This document shows, in pieces, positions 36,201 to 44,031 of a stretch of DNA of 64,000 bases. A program made the position numbers and the translations under genes. How positions within the stretch are numbered: the first letter of the stretch is position 1; each line of letters starts with the position of its first letter. Below the pieces are notes generated by a model. The model searched no databases. It had not been told where the DNA came from and worked only from the letters and a program-made list of their open reading frames with translations. The stretch is from Neorhodopirellula lusitana (GTDB lineage: Bacteria > Planctomycetota > Planctomycetia > Pirellulales > Pirellulaceae): positions 62,001 to 126,000 of the forward strand of contig NZ_FXUG01000005.1 in the NCBI RefSeq assembly GCF_900182915.1, in the 5' to 3' direction.

Positions 36201-37236
36201 CGATTTCCAGGTCGACAAGCTGGAATCGCACTGGAAGTTCCTGGTCCGCGTGGTCGACGATTCCGGCAAGGTCCTGGCGACCGACCGCAGCGTTGATGCC
36301 ATCAAGCAAACGCTGGGCTCGATCGACTCTCAAGCTGAGCAAGCCGAAGATTCGACTGAGACTTCCGACGACTGGCATCGCACCAAAATGGCGGAATGGG
36401 ACATCGAGCATCTCCCCCGTGAAGTCGTACGGCGTCGTGGCGGAGTGCAAGTGGCGCAGTACCCGGCCTTGGTGGATCAAGGCGAATCCGTTTCGACGCG
36501 ATTGTTTGCCGACGTGAAACTTGCCGATGCAAACAGCCGAATGGGACTGACTCGATTGTTCGCGATCGCTTGCCGGCGAGACCTACGAACTCAGGTACGT
36601 CACCTACCATCCTTAGCCGATGCCAAACTGAAGCTATCGCCGCTGATTTCCTCGGCATCGATGGAAACCTCACTCGCGGATCTGCTCGCTCGTTTAGCTG
36701 TCGTTGAAAAACAACCGATCGTGCGAACCAACGACGAGTTCGCCGAGCGACTCAAGGCTGCACCAGGCCGAATCGGCGAGGCCACTCAGGATGTCGCGGT
36801 ATGGTTAACCAAGCTCACCGAGGCGTATCACAAGATGCGAGTGGTATGGGAAGACACGGCTTCCGGAAGCGCCGACGCGGCACGTCGCGACATTATGAGC
36901 CAACTGGAATGGCTATTCGCCGACGGCTTCATTTCGTGGACACCTTGGGAATCGCTGAAACACTTCCCTCGTTACATCGAGGCGATCGGCTACCGGCTCG
37001 ATAAAGTGCGATCGGGCGCCGCCCAGCGTGACGAAGAATCACGATTGCTGATCGATTCGCTCTGGCAACGCTGGCTTGCCAGTCTTCCCGTCGAGCAACA
37101 AGACGCCAAGAGCAACGCCGACGACGAGTTCCGCTGGCTGGTCGAAGAACTCCGCGTCAGCCAATTCGCTCAACCGCTCGGCACCGCCGTGAAGGTGTCG
37201 CCTCAACGATGCGAAAAGCTGCTGTTGAAACGGTAG
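33235..37236 (+). CDS. hrpA: ATP-dependent RNA helicase HrpA
   Basis: A DEAH/RHA-family RNA helicase of about 1330 residues. Motif I GETGSGKST, motif Ia TQPRRLAARS, motif II DEAH (in IIIDEAHERSLNIDFLLG), motif III SATID, motif V FATNVAESSLTVPGIRYVIDSG and motif VI QRSGRCGRIGPG are all present, followed by the HA2/winged-helix and OB regions and a long C-terminal DUF3418 section (about 740-1330) typical of bacterial HrpA. HrpA resolves stalled ribosome or structured mRNA. No ATG is found upstream of the conserved domain; TTG at 33166, 33235 or 33283 or GTG 33298 are the available starts, and I use 33235. An interior linker (residues about 580-610, SSSKGGQSNRGKQRGRGDSF) is basic and low-complexity. 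Confidence 0.93.
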   Translation: MSEKPISPALTSAPKPLPAKVVANPKIEFPAELPISEHRDEIVALLHEHQAIIVCGETGSGKSTQLPKMCVEAGLGREGMIGHTQPRRLAARSIATRLAEETETVLGQEVGYKVRFGDQTSEGTLIKLMTDGILLAETGSDPDLKAYDAIIIDEAHERSLNIDFLLGLLRRIMDRRPELRVIITSATIDADRFAEHFGKIDKDTQEIIPAPILKVEGRGYPVELRYLPWDDVDTGGTRGYDLSQHVIAAIDRLRRDGTGDTLVFLPTERDIREVSHQVAGHFKRLALGNRVELLPLYARLPQSQQTAIFHPTGGKQRIIFATNVAESSLTVPGIRYVIDSGTARISRYNVRSKLQRLPIEAVSQASANQRSGRCGRIGPGIAVRLYDLEDFESRDAFTTPEIRRTNLASVVLQSKTLQLGKIEDFPLIDPPRPEAIREGMRTLAELGAIDDDDELTDIGWQLGRMPVDPRVGRILIAGMELGVLPEVLPIAAAMEIPDPRDRPPEKRQAADEAHSAFADPQSDFLSQLRLWKFYDEMSTKYGRGKLTRVMRQNFLSPTRMREWSDVYRQLRDMVSSSKGGQSNRGKQRGRGDSFRKNRIGPIRYAEPTPAKKNEVPNIVDDDKYALIHQALLTGLLSGVAMAGDKNEYTGAGGLKLFLWPGSGIFEAKPKWIVAAELVETAKQYARTVARIQPGWIEAVGDHMLKSSYSDAHWSRKSGGAFCYQRRSLSGLPVVVRRRVPLPPIDPGEARSLLIQHGLVEGELPTTAKFMRHNRNLLQAIEKLAAKTRRRDLVVDDYSLLSFYQSRLPEEVYDRARLEKLDRQCESPSWTKLLGDEVGLAAWLAEPPTDITLDDTTPYLRPEDLLETTASAFEQDAFPDELAAGATRLPLEYHFRPGTEDDGIHLTIHPAALPQVSDDALEWLVPGQLQPKVVAMIKSLPKRLRRLLVPAVDVANRVTEEIVAQRGQAPFLSTLCQTLTRHAETRIGPDDFQVDKLESHWKFLVRVVDDSGKVLATDRSVDAIKQTLGSIDSQAEQAEDSTETSDDWHRTKMAEWDIEHLPREVVRRRGGVQVAQYPALVDQGESVSTRLFADVKLADANSRMGLTRLFAIACRRDLRTQVRHLPSLADAKLKLSPLISSASMETSLADLLARLAVVEKQPIVRTNDEFAERLKAAPGRIGEATQDVAVWLTKLTEAYHKMRVVWEDTASGSADAARRDIMSQLEWLFADGFISWTPWESLKHFPRYIEAIGYRLDKVRSGAAQRDEESRLLIDSLWQRWLASLPVEQQDAKSNADDEFRWLVEELRVSQFAQPLGTAVKVSPQRCEKLLLKR

Positions 37237-37261
37237 GCTGCCCGCAGCAATCACAATTGTC

Positions 37262-37337
37262 TAACGCACGGCTATCTAGCACAGCACTTTCCACTAGCAC
37301 AACGGTTTAAGCGCACAGCGTTTTCAACGCACAACGG
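37262..37337. repeat. Short imperfect tandem repeats (about 16 bp, GCAC core)
   Basis: Between the convergent hrpA and hydrolase genes, GCACAACGGTTTAAGC (37297-37312), GCACAGCGTTTTCAAC (37313-37328) and GCACAACGG (37329-37337) form about 2.5 copies of a 16-bp unit, with looser copies to the left from 37266. The array runs over the stop codon of the minus-strand hydrolase gene. Confidence 0.5.
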
Positions 37338-38706
37338 ATGCCGGCAAACGCTGCAACCGATCCACGACCGCTTGCCAGACGGCCTCCGTCGCGGTTGGAT
37401 GGCCGGCAGATTCGTCGCTGAAAGCTCGCACCATTTCCAGGTGAGATACAGGCAGCAACACAGTGTCGTCACAACCTGGCATCATGGCGTTGGCACAGGC
37501 AACCATCCCGTCACCTTTTCCGGGTGAAAGCTCATCAAAGCTGTCCAACAGTGGCTGAATTCGTGGCCGGATCAATCGCACGACCGAGCCTTCCTGGTCC
37601 AGTGCTTGCAGCGCACATCGAATCGCCACGACGTTGTCCTGATCAAACGGGCAAGCCGTTCCGACAATCGCGGTGTAGGCGACATCGGGCCGACGATTGC
37701 GAGCGTTAAGCTGGTTCAAAAAATCCGAATCAGGAACCATGTCCAGCAAGCCGGCCGATGAAGGCTGATGCAGCAACAGGTTGGTCAAATCTTGTGAGTC
37801 AAAATCGTTGCCTGTGAACAGTTCAGCCATCGGCGGCATCGTCGCCCAACTCGAACCACCATGCGGTGACCCCAACGTGATCAGTGCCGCGATCGACTGA
37901 TTGGGAAGGCGAGGATTTTCGGTCCATTCCCGAGCCACCAAACCGCCCATGGAATGCCCCACCAAAACAACCCGGCAACGACCACCACCCTTTCCCAAAA
38001 GCGCCGTCTGCACGCAAGCCGCAACCTGCTTGGCCGATCGAGCGATTGGCTGGTCATAGTCATACGAAACCGTGGCGGTGGGGTAGCCCAATTCGCGCAC
38101 GAAATCTCGGAAGCCATCCCAGGTGCCCGTTTCCCCTTGATACCCATGCAGGCCGATCACGATCGGCAACGACTCAGCCCGCCGCGTCAGATCCGAATCC
38201 CCATCAAAAGCACACCGCCGCACTTTCTCCGGCGCAGCAAGTTGCTCGATGTGATCACGCCGGCAGCGGATGCACAACGCCTGGCTTCCATCCGCGTAAC
38301 CAACTCGCTCGAACACAATCTTGTCTTGCGAGGCTGCATTGATTCCAAGCAGCAACAAACTCACCAACGGACTATTCAGGTCCAACTCACCGGCGGGCAG
38401 CATGCTGGCGACGGAATCACGATCCAAGGTCAGCTTCTTGGAAACTACGTAGGCTACCTCACTCCACCGCACCCGGCCTTCATCCGCCGGCACGGTGATT
38501 TCAATCAGCGATGATGATTCAACAAGTAGATCCGTGGAAGGCGGCGAGACCGCGAGCGGCGCAGCGTCCGAAGACATTGGAACTGGATCGGTCGGCGCCC
38601 CGATTCCCGGCGACTGAGCCTGCGACGGGACCGCCAGCATCGCCCACACACAAAACACAAGAACAGTGACGAGGCTGCGGTACAGCAATTGGGGGAATGT
38701 ATTCAT
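37324..38706 (-). CDS. Secreted alpha/beta hydrolase (lipase/acyltransferase-like)
   Basis: A 460-residue precursor with a signal peptide (LVTVLVFCVWAMLAVPSQAQ), using ATG 38706. The catalytic domain covers about residues 170-440: PIVIGLHGYQGETGTWDGF (oxyanion region), then VVLVGHSMGGLVAREW with the nucleophile Ser near residue 252 in GHSMGG, ITLGSPHGGSSWA, and a late Asp/His region (GKGDGMVACANAM...LPVSHLEMV) that can supply the acid and His. This resembles secreted lipases/PGAP1-like esterases. Residues about 45-165 form an N-terminal domain of unknown type. The substrate is not predictable. Confidence 0.82.
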   Translation of the reverse strand: MNTFPQLLYRSLVTVLVFCVWAMLAVPSQAQSPGIGAPTDPVPMSSDAAPLAVSPPSTDLLVESSSLIEITVPADEGRVRWSEVAYVVSKKLTLDRDSVASMLPAGELDLNSPLVSLLLLGINAASQDKIVFERVGYADGSQALCIRCRRDHIEQLAAPEKVRRCAFDGDSDLTRRAESLPIVIGLHGYQGETGTWDGFRDFVRELGYPTATVSYDYDQPIARSAKQVAACVQTALLGKGGGRCRVVLVGHSMGGLVAREWTENPRLPNQSIAALITLGSPHGGSSWATMPPMAELFTGNDFDSQDLTNLLLHQPSSAGLLDMVPDSDFLNQLNARNRRPDVAYTAIVGTACPFDQDNVVAIRCALQALDQEGSVVRLIRPRIQPLLDSFDELSPGKGDGMVACANAMMPGCDDTVLLPVSHLEMVRAFSDESAGHPTATEAVWQAVVDRLQRLPASVVR

Positions 38707-38825
38707 TCCGGCATTTTCCGCGACACCGAAACAAAAAGCAACCAACAGGCCCTCGCGGACTGGCCCATCAGCATTTTCATCTAGTCATCGTTCGCGTCAA
38801 AACGCGAGCGGCGAGATGCTGCTGA

Positions 38826-39161
38826 TTAGTTGCGATTGCGTATTCGCAAGGATTGTTGTCGGCATCGGGAAAGCCCGACCAGGAACAACGCCGCCCCACA
38901 TGCGATCAAGGCGAACCCCAAAACCAGCAAGTCTTTCGAATCGCCGAAGAACTTCACCAGCGTGCCGCCGGTTCCCGCCATCATCAAACTCGTGCGGACG
39001 TACGCCAGCAGAGTTCGCTCATTGGCAAGATCGGTACGAATCAACGCCAATTCGTTTCGACGATCAGGCACCACCGCACCGGACGCCTCGCTACGAGCGG
39101 TGCTCGCGGCGTCGCTAGGGCGAGGCAAATCCGGCTGGTTCATTTCATCTGCCTTGATCAC
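38826..39161 (-). CDS. DUF202 (YidH-like) membrane protein
   Basis: A 111-residue protein. After a hydrophilic N-terminus (with an alternative in-frame ATG at 39143) come RNELALIRTDLANERTLLAYVRTSLMMAGTGGTLVKFF, the DUF202 signature, and two or three membrane segments ending in VLGFALIACGAALFLVGLSRCRQQ. Family members are found widely and have no firm function; yeast VTC1-type relatives act in polyphosphate metabolism. Same strand as sthA, 53 bp downstream of it. Confidence 0.85.
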   Translation of the reverse strand: MIKADEMNQPDLPRPSDAASTARSEASGAVVPDRRNELALIRTDLANERTLLAYVRTSLMMAGTGGTLVKFFGDSKDLLVLGFALIACGAALFLVGLSRCRQQSLRIRNRN

Positions 39162-39168
39162 AGGGTCA

Positions 39169-39214
39169 TTCGCAACTTGGCTACTCGAAACTTGGCAACT
39201 CGTATTCGAGCCAC
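39169..39214. repeat. Short tandem repeat before the sthA stop
   Basis: CAACTTGGCTACTCGA and AACTTGGCAACTCGTA form two 16-bp copies next to the sthA stop (about 39172-39203), followed by a partial third copy. Same kind of degenerate, gene-end array as at 37262 and 49500. Confidence 0.45.
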
Positions 39215-40741
39215 TTAAAAAAGCCGATTGATCCCATTGAGCGCCGCGACCCGGTAGGCTTCCGCCATCGTTGGGTAATTGAACGTGGTCTCAATGAAGT
39301 ACTCGATCGTGTTTTGCAAACCGGGTTGGTTCATGATCGCTTGGCCAATGTGAATGATCTCCGAAGCGTTGGCACCAAAGCAATGCACACCCAAGATCTC
39401 TTTCGTTTCACGGTGGAAGAGAAGCTTCAACATACCGGTTGTTTCACCGGTGATTTGAGCCCGGGCGAGCGAACGAAACTGAGCTTGGCCTACTTCGTAG
39501 GGCACGCATTGATCCGTCAATTCGCGTTCCGTCTTTCCAACGCTACTGATTTCGGGACTGGTGTAGATCCCCGTTGGAATATCATTGAGCCGCAGATTGC
39601 CGTCGGCTTGACCGAGCAGGTGCATGCCTGCCGAACGACCTTGGGTGTAAGCCGCACTGGCCAACGACGGAATTCCGATCACGTCGCCAACAGCATAAAT
39701 GCTCGGCACGCAGGTCTGGAAATGCTCATCCACGACGACCTGGCCACGCTTGTTCGCCTCGACCGGAATGTTTTCGAGCCCCAGATCGTCGGTGTTCCCT
39801 TGGCGACCATTCGCCCAGAGGAAAACATCCGTCTTCAGCATTTTGCCGCTCTTCAGGTGCAAGATCACGCCGTCATCTTTACCTTCGATTCGCTCCATCT
39901 GTTCGTCATGACGAATGATGACACCCTGATCGCGCAGGTGGTACGACAACGCGTCAATGATCTCGTCGTCGAGGAACTCGAGCAACTTGCTGCGTGTGTT
40001 GATCAGATTGACCTTGATGCCCAGATTCCGAAACATCGAGGCGTATTCGGTCCCGATCACACCGGCACCGTACACCGTGATCGATGTCGGTTTTTCTGGC
40101 ATCGTCAGAATCGTGTCGCTGTCGAAAATTCGCGGATGTGAAAAATCCACGCCTGGTGGACGATACGGACGCGAACCGGTCGAAATCACAAAATTAGCGG
40201 CTGTGATCGGCTCGCCGTGATCGATGCTGACGGAGTGCTCGTCCACAAAACGGCACTGACCGCGATGAATCGGTACGCCGTTGCGATCATAAAACGACTG
40301 CCGCATCGATACCTGGCGGCCGATGATCGTTTGCGTACCACGGTTAAGTTGTTCCATGGTGGGGGCAACGGAAAACCCGAGTTCCCGCATGACGGGATTC
40401 TTCAGGGATTTCATGGTGCTGGTCACCGCGTATCGCAACGCCTTGCTGGGGATTGTTCCCCAGTGCGTGCAACCGCCGCCGATTTGACGATACCGTTCGG
40501 CCACGCCGACCTTCATCCCGCCCTTGGCCGCCTGCATGGCCGCTCCTTCCCCCCCAGGGCCGGTTCCGATCACGAATAGATCGTAGTCATACTTAGGCTC
40601 GCTGGGCCGGGGCTGCGCGGCCGCCGAAATGGATGACGCCGCGGGTGAACTCGCGGCAACCCCAGCACTGGCAGGCACTGAATCAGTGCCCTTGGTGCCG
40701 GATTCAGCGGCGGGTTCATTTTGGGTTGAACTCAATTTCAA
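39215..40741 (-). CDS. sthA: Soluble pyridine nucleotide transhydrogenase SthA
   Basis: A 508-residue FAD-dependent NAD(P) transhydrogenase (Si-specific). An N-terminal extension of about 50 residues, rich in Ser/Ala, precedes [23 protein letters not shown] (FAD-binding). The redox loop reads [16 protein letters not shown], with a single Cys in place of the CxxxxC disulfide of dihydrolipoamide dehydrogenases; that is characteristic of SthA. Further motifs: [22 protein letters not shown] for NAD(P), [21 protein letters not shown] for FAD, and [18 protein letters not shown]. It exchanges reducing equivalents between NADPH and NADH in the cytoplasm. The Ala/Ser extension is unusual compared with the 466-residue E. 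coli protein. Confidence 0.95.
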   Translation of the reverse strand: MKLSSTQNEPAAESGTKGTDSVPASAGVAASSPAASSISAAAQPRPSEPKYDYDLFVIGTGPGGEGAAMQAAKGGMKVGVAERYRQIGGGCTHWGTIPSKALRYAVTSTMKSLKNPVMRELGFSVAPTMEQLNRGTQTIIGRQVSMRQSFYDRNGVPIHRGQCRFVDEHSVSIDHGEPITAANFVISTGSRPYRPPGVDFSHPRIFDSDTILTMPEKPTSITVYGAGVIGTEYASMFRNLGIKVNLINTRSKLLEFLDDEIIDALSYHLRDQGVIIRHDEQMERIEGKDDGVILHLKSGKMLKTDVFLWANGRQGNTDDLGLENIPVEANKRGQVVVDEHFQTCVPSIYAVGDVIGIPSLASAAYTQGRSAGMHLLGQADGNLRLNDIPTGIYTSPEISSVGKTERELTDQCVPYEVGQAQFRSLARAQITGETTGMLKLLFHRETKEILGVHCFGANASEIIHIGQAIMNQPGLQNTIEYFIETTFNYPTMAEAYRVAALNGINRLF

Positions 40742-40840
40742 GCTTCCTTAGGACGAAGGGTTGTGTTCCGATGGCGTCGAATCTGTTTGAATGAGTCAGA
40801 TACCTTCCATTTGCATCCAACCCAGACGGCTTGTTTTACG

Positions 40841-41767
40841 ATGTTGATCGCCAGCGTCCAGACCGACATTCAAATCGCTGACACCGCTGCGAATGTCAAG
40901 ACCGTGATTCGAACCTTGGAAACCCTCGGTGAACAGGGCGTCGATTTAGCGGTCTTTCCTGAGTGCATGCTGTCAGGATACGCATTTGAGAGTCGAGACG
41001 AAGCCCGCCAGGCCGCCTTGACCGAAGATTCACCAGAGATTCAACAAATTGCCGAAGCCTCACGAGCGACCGGTGTGGCGTTAACCGTCGGCCTGTTGAT
41101 GAAAGAAGCAAACGGCGAAAAAGACGATTCGGGCGAACCCGTCAACTCGCTGTTCAATACCGCCCTCCTGATCGATGGGAAGCAGCTGATTGATGGGCAA
41201 CCCGCCAGTCATGCGATTATCGGCCGATACCAGAAAGTTCACCTGCCGCATCTGGGCGTGGACCAATTTGTCGACCGCGGCACGGTTCCCTACCAAGCCT
41301 GGCCACTGACCTTAAAAAGTGGCGAAATTGCGCGGGTTGGAATGGCGATCTGCTACGACATTTCGTTTCCCGAACCGATGCGTGCCCTCGGGCTTGCCGG
41401 AGCCGATATCATTGCCCTGGGAACGAACTGGCCGGTCGCGGCATTTCGTACCGCCGAGATCGTGCCGCCCGCCCGCAGCATGGAAAACCATCTGTTTTTC
41501 GTGGCCGCCAACCGAATCGGACACGAACGCGGTTTCGACTTTTGTGGTCTGAGTTCGATTTGCGGTCCCGATGGAGTCGAATTGGCCCGGGCCGCAGGCC
41601 AAGAAGCAACCGTCCTTCGTGCCGAAGTGAATCTTGCCGACGCACGCAACAAGCGAATTGAACGCACTACCGGCAAGCATGTCATCGACCGCTTTGCCGA
41701 TCGCCAACCCGATTTCTATCAGTCCATTATTTTGCCTGTTCAAGGTAACCAGCCCCCACAAGCGTAA
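40841..41767 (+). CDS. Carbon-nitrogen hydrolase (nitrilase superfamily)
   Basis: A 308-residue hydrolase. I chose ATG 40841 because MLIASVQTDIQ is the normal start of the fold; the frame is open upstream. The catalytic Glu-Lys-Cys triad is visible: Glu in VFPECMLSGYAFE, Lys in YQKVHLPHLG and Cys in VGMAICYDISFPE. Family members cleave amides or nitriles, for example N-carbamoylputrescine amidase or omega-amidase. The substrate here is not clear. A rhodanese gene follows after 12 bp, so the two are probably co-expressed. Confidence 0.88.
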   Translation: MLIASVQTDIQIADTAANVKTVIRTLETLGEQGVDLAVFPECMLSGYAFESRDEARQAALTEDSPEIQQIAEASRATGVALTVGLLMKEANGEKDDSGEPVNSLFNTALLIDGKQLIDGQPASHAIIGRYQKVHLPHLGVDQFVDRGTVPYQAWPLTLKSGEIARVGMAICYDISFPEPMRALGLAGADIIALGTNWPVAAFRTAEIVPPARSMENHLFFVAANRIGHERGFDFCGLSSICGPDGVELARAAGQEATVLRAEVNLADARNKRIERTTGKHVIDRFADRQPDFYQSIILPVQGNQPPQA

Positions 41768-41779
41768 GCCTTCTAAAAC

Positions 41780-42124
41780 ATGACTACGACTGAACCACCC
41801 CCAATCGAGATTACCGTCGCTGGCGTTCACCAACTGCAACAAGCGGGCACCCCGTTCGTGTTGTTGGACGTTCGCGAACAGAACGAATACGACGCGACAC
41901 GGATTGTCGGATCCCAGCTAATCCCGATGAGTGAGCTGGGCGAACGCATTGGTGAACTGGAATCGCACAAAGACGATCACATTGTGGTCCATTGCCATCA
42001 CGGTGGACGCAGCCTGCAGGTCACCCACGCGATGCGGCAAGCTGGCTTCACCAACGTGCAAAACATGGCCGGTGGAATCGACGCCTGGTCACTGGAAATC
42101 GATTCCGACGTTCCCCGGTATTAG
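41780..42124 (+). CDS. Single-domain rhodanese-like protein
   Basis: A 114-residue rhodanese. It begins ITVAGVHQLQQAGTPFVLLDVREQNEYDATRI and carries the active-site loop VHCHHGGRSLQVTHAM with the catalytic Cys, then the C-terminal GGIDAWS motif. Such small rhodaneses carry sulfane sulfur for thiolation or redox roles. It starts 12 bp after the nitrilase-family gene. Confidence 0.9.
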   Translation: MTTTEPPPIEITVAGVHQLQQAGTPFVLLDVREQNEYDATRIVGSQLIPMSELGERIGELESHKDDHIVVHCHHGGRSLQVTHAMRQAGFTNVQNMAGGIDAWSLEIDSDVPRY

Positions 42125-42147
42125 GGAACCGTCATTAGGGAACCGTC
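42120..42147. repeat. Tandem duplication (14 bp x 2) at a stop codon
   Basis: ATTAGGGAACCGTC occurs twice in a row (42120-42133 and 42134-42147). The first copy contains the TAG stop of the rhodanese gene. Confidence 0.75.
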
Positions 42148-42425
42148 ACGAAGTATTGATCTCTGACAACATTTTTCTGTTTTCAAAGTCAGTGAATCGA
42201 ATTCATTGGCAGCGGATCGGATCAAGACGTCCGGCGTTTCTTGACTGGACAGCTCAATTTGGTTTCCCAAAACAGGTCAAACCGTTTTGCTAGAACAGGA
42301 AACGGCTTGCCCTGTCATCCCAATTTAATGCCAGATTGCTGAAACAGAGCGACGTTCCGTCGTCCGTCGGGATTTGCTATCTTCCCCCACTTGTGGTTTT
42401 CGCCTCTTTCGCCGCGTCGTGATTC
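42125..42425. other. Gene-free region before the ketoacyl synthase gene
   Basis: These 301 bp after the rhodanese gene hold no recognised gene. Apart from the 14-bp tandem duplication at the start (42120-42147) there are loose inverted sequences around AAACCGTTTT (about 42279-42288), and the promoter of the gene at 42426 should lie here, but no convincing hexamers were chosen. Confidence 0.4.
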
Positions 42426-43802
42426 ATGCCCGCCTCTCAACCCGAAAATTCATCCACCGCCCCCCAATCGGGAACCGCTGCGGCCATTCGGCCCAACGCT
42501 AGTGGCGTCGTCATCACTGGTTTAGGAGTGGTCAGCCCACTGGGGAACTCCCCCAGCGAACTGATCGAGCGACTGCGGGCTGGCGAGTCCGGCATTCGGC
42601 CATTCACCCAAGTGCCCACCAGCGCGTTTTCGGTCAGCAACGGAGCCGAAGCGGTCTCGTTCACTGGCCATATCAACGATTACGGCCCGTTGGAAAAAGC
42701 ACTGCAGCGGACCATCCGCAAGGGCAGCAAAGTGATGTGCCGCGAAATCGAAATGGGTGTCGCGGCCGCTCAATTGGCACTGCACCACGCCGGCTTCAGC
42801 CCGGAAGTCTTCGACCGCGACCGCACCGGAGTCGTCTACGGATGCGACTACATCATGTCGTGCCCGGAAGAGTACTCCGCAGGCATCGCCGCCTGCACCA
42901 CCGACGGTGAATTCGATTTCACGAAATGGGGCGAACTCGGACTGCCCAAGGTCAACCCACTGTGGTTGCTGAAATACCTCCCCAACATGCCTGCTTCGCA
43001 CATCGCGATCTACAACGACTTACGCGGTCCCAACAATTCGATCACGCTTCGCGAAGCATCCGGCGGCGCCGCGATCGCCGAAGCGGTCTCGACGATCATG
43101 CGAGGCCACGCGGACGCGCTAGTCGTTGGTGCCACCGGATCACGTATCCACACACTGCGAACGCTGCACGCATCCATGCAAGAAAAACTGGCCGCTGACT
43201 GTGCGGATCCAGCCACAATGTCGCGGCCGTTCAACACCGATCGCGATGGCGGCGTGCTGGGCGAAGGCGCGGGAGCCCTGATCTGTGAATCACGGGAACA
43301 TGCCGAGGCTCGCGGCGCCACGATTTTTGGTGAAGTGATCGGCTACGGCACCAGCGCGACCGGGCCTGCCGCGGGTGATCGCCCATTGCAGGTCGCGATC
43401 GCCAACGCAATCCTCGCCGCAATGCGTTCCGCCAAAACGGCCGGGCACGGCGAAACACCGGTCGGACACATTCACGCACACGGGCTGGGTGACGTTGACT
43501 TGGATCGAGACGAAGCGGAAGCGATCAACGAGATCTTCGGTGACGTCGCGTCCCAGCCTCCCGTCACGACGGCCAAAGGCCACATCGGCAACCTGGGCGC
43601 CGGCGGCGGGATGGTGGAAATCATCAGCAGCGTTCAATGCCTGGGCGGGGATCTATTCCCGATTCGGAACTTGGATCAACTCGCCAGCGAATGTTCGATC
43701 AATGCAGCCCAAGGAAACTCAGTCTCCGCTGGGGACAGCTTCATTAGCGTGAACGTGACACCTCAAGGCCAATCGTCGGCAGTGTGGATCCGCAAGGCGT
43801 AG
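42426..43802 (+). CDS. Beta-ketoacyl-ACP synthase homologue lacking the active-site Cys
   Basis: A 458-residue KAS II (FabF) type protein with an N-terminal extension of about 25 residues. Fold motifs are intact: VVITGLGVVSPLGNSPSELIERLRAGESGI, RPFNTDRDGGVLGEGAGALI, GYGTSATGPAAGDRP and GHIGNLGAGGGMVE. The nucleophile, however, is missing: in FabF the sequence reads TACA(S/T)G, and here the aligned stretch is LREASG, so Glu210 stands where Cys should be. Both catalytic His are present (His352 in HAHG, His386 in KGH), while the Lys that lies five before the second His in FabF is Thr. Loss of the Cys with the His kept is as in chain-length factors and decarboxylating KSQ domains (Cys to Gln). 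It is more likely a partner subunit or decarboxylase than a condensing enzyme. Confidence 0.9.
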   Translation: MPASQPENSSTAPQSGTAAAIRPNASGVVITGLGVVSPLGNSPSELIERLRAGESGIRPFTQVPTSAFSVSNGAEAVSFTGHINDYGPLEKALQRTIRKGSKVMCREIEMGVAAAQLALHHAGFSPEVFDRDRTGVVYGCDYIMSCPEEYSAGIAACTTDGEFDFTKWGELGLPKVNPLWLLKYLPNMPASHIAIYNDLRGPNNSITLREASGGAAIAEAVSTIMRGHADALVVGATGSRIHTLRTLHASMQEKLAADCADPATMSRPFNTDRDGGVLGEGAGALICESREHAEARGATIFGEVIGYGTSATGPAAGDRPLQVAIANAILAAMRSAKTAGHGETPVGHIHAHGLGDVDLDRDEAEAINEIFGDVASQPPVTTAKGHIGNLGAGGGMVEIISSVQCLGGDLFPIRNLDQLASECSINAAQGNSVSAGDSFISVNVTPQGQSSAVWIRKA

Positions 43803-44031
43803 TGCTTTTCGGAACTGACGTTCTCCGGTAGCCGATGTCGCCAAACTTCGGGCTGCAACGCCACCTGCTGTCACACGCCCCGGAGTCACACGCCCCGAAG
43901 TCACACGCCCCGAAGTCACACGCCCCGGAGTCACACGGCCCGGAGTCACACGGCCAGGCCCCCACTCGGCCAGCAACGCAAAACAGGACAGTGCGATTAA
44001 GCTACGCGATCAACCAGTCCAGAAAGCAGCC
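43803..44031. other. Spacer with a 90-bp tandem array before the histidine kinase gene
   Basis: Apart from the 6 x 15-bp array (43870-43959) nothing is recognised. It must contain the promoter of the histidine kinase gene unless it is read through from upstream. Confidence 0.4.
43870..43959. repeat. 90-bp array: six copies of a 15-bp unit
   Basis: Six consecutive 15-mers with consensus GTCACACGCCCCGGA: 43870, 43885, 43900, 43915, 43930 and 43945. Copies differ at one or two positions (G/A at base 14, C/G at base 9; the last ends AGGC). The array begins 68 bp after the ketoacyl synthase stop and precedes the histidine kinase gene. Confidence 0.9.

Noticed and set aside
39314-40141. Plus-strand open frame (about 275 codons) opposite sthA
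   Set aside because: Antisense to the transhydrogenase, which has all expected motifs. The frame has no recognised protein features.
43870-43959. The 15-bp array considered as a CRISPR
   Set aside because: Units are directly adjacent with no spacers; repeats are too short for a CRISPR, and no cas genes are near.
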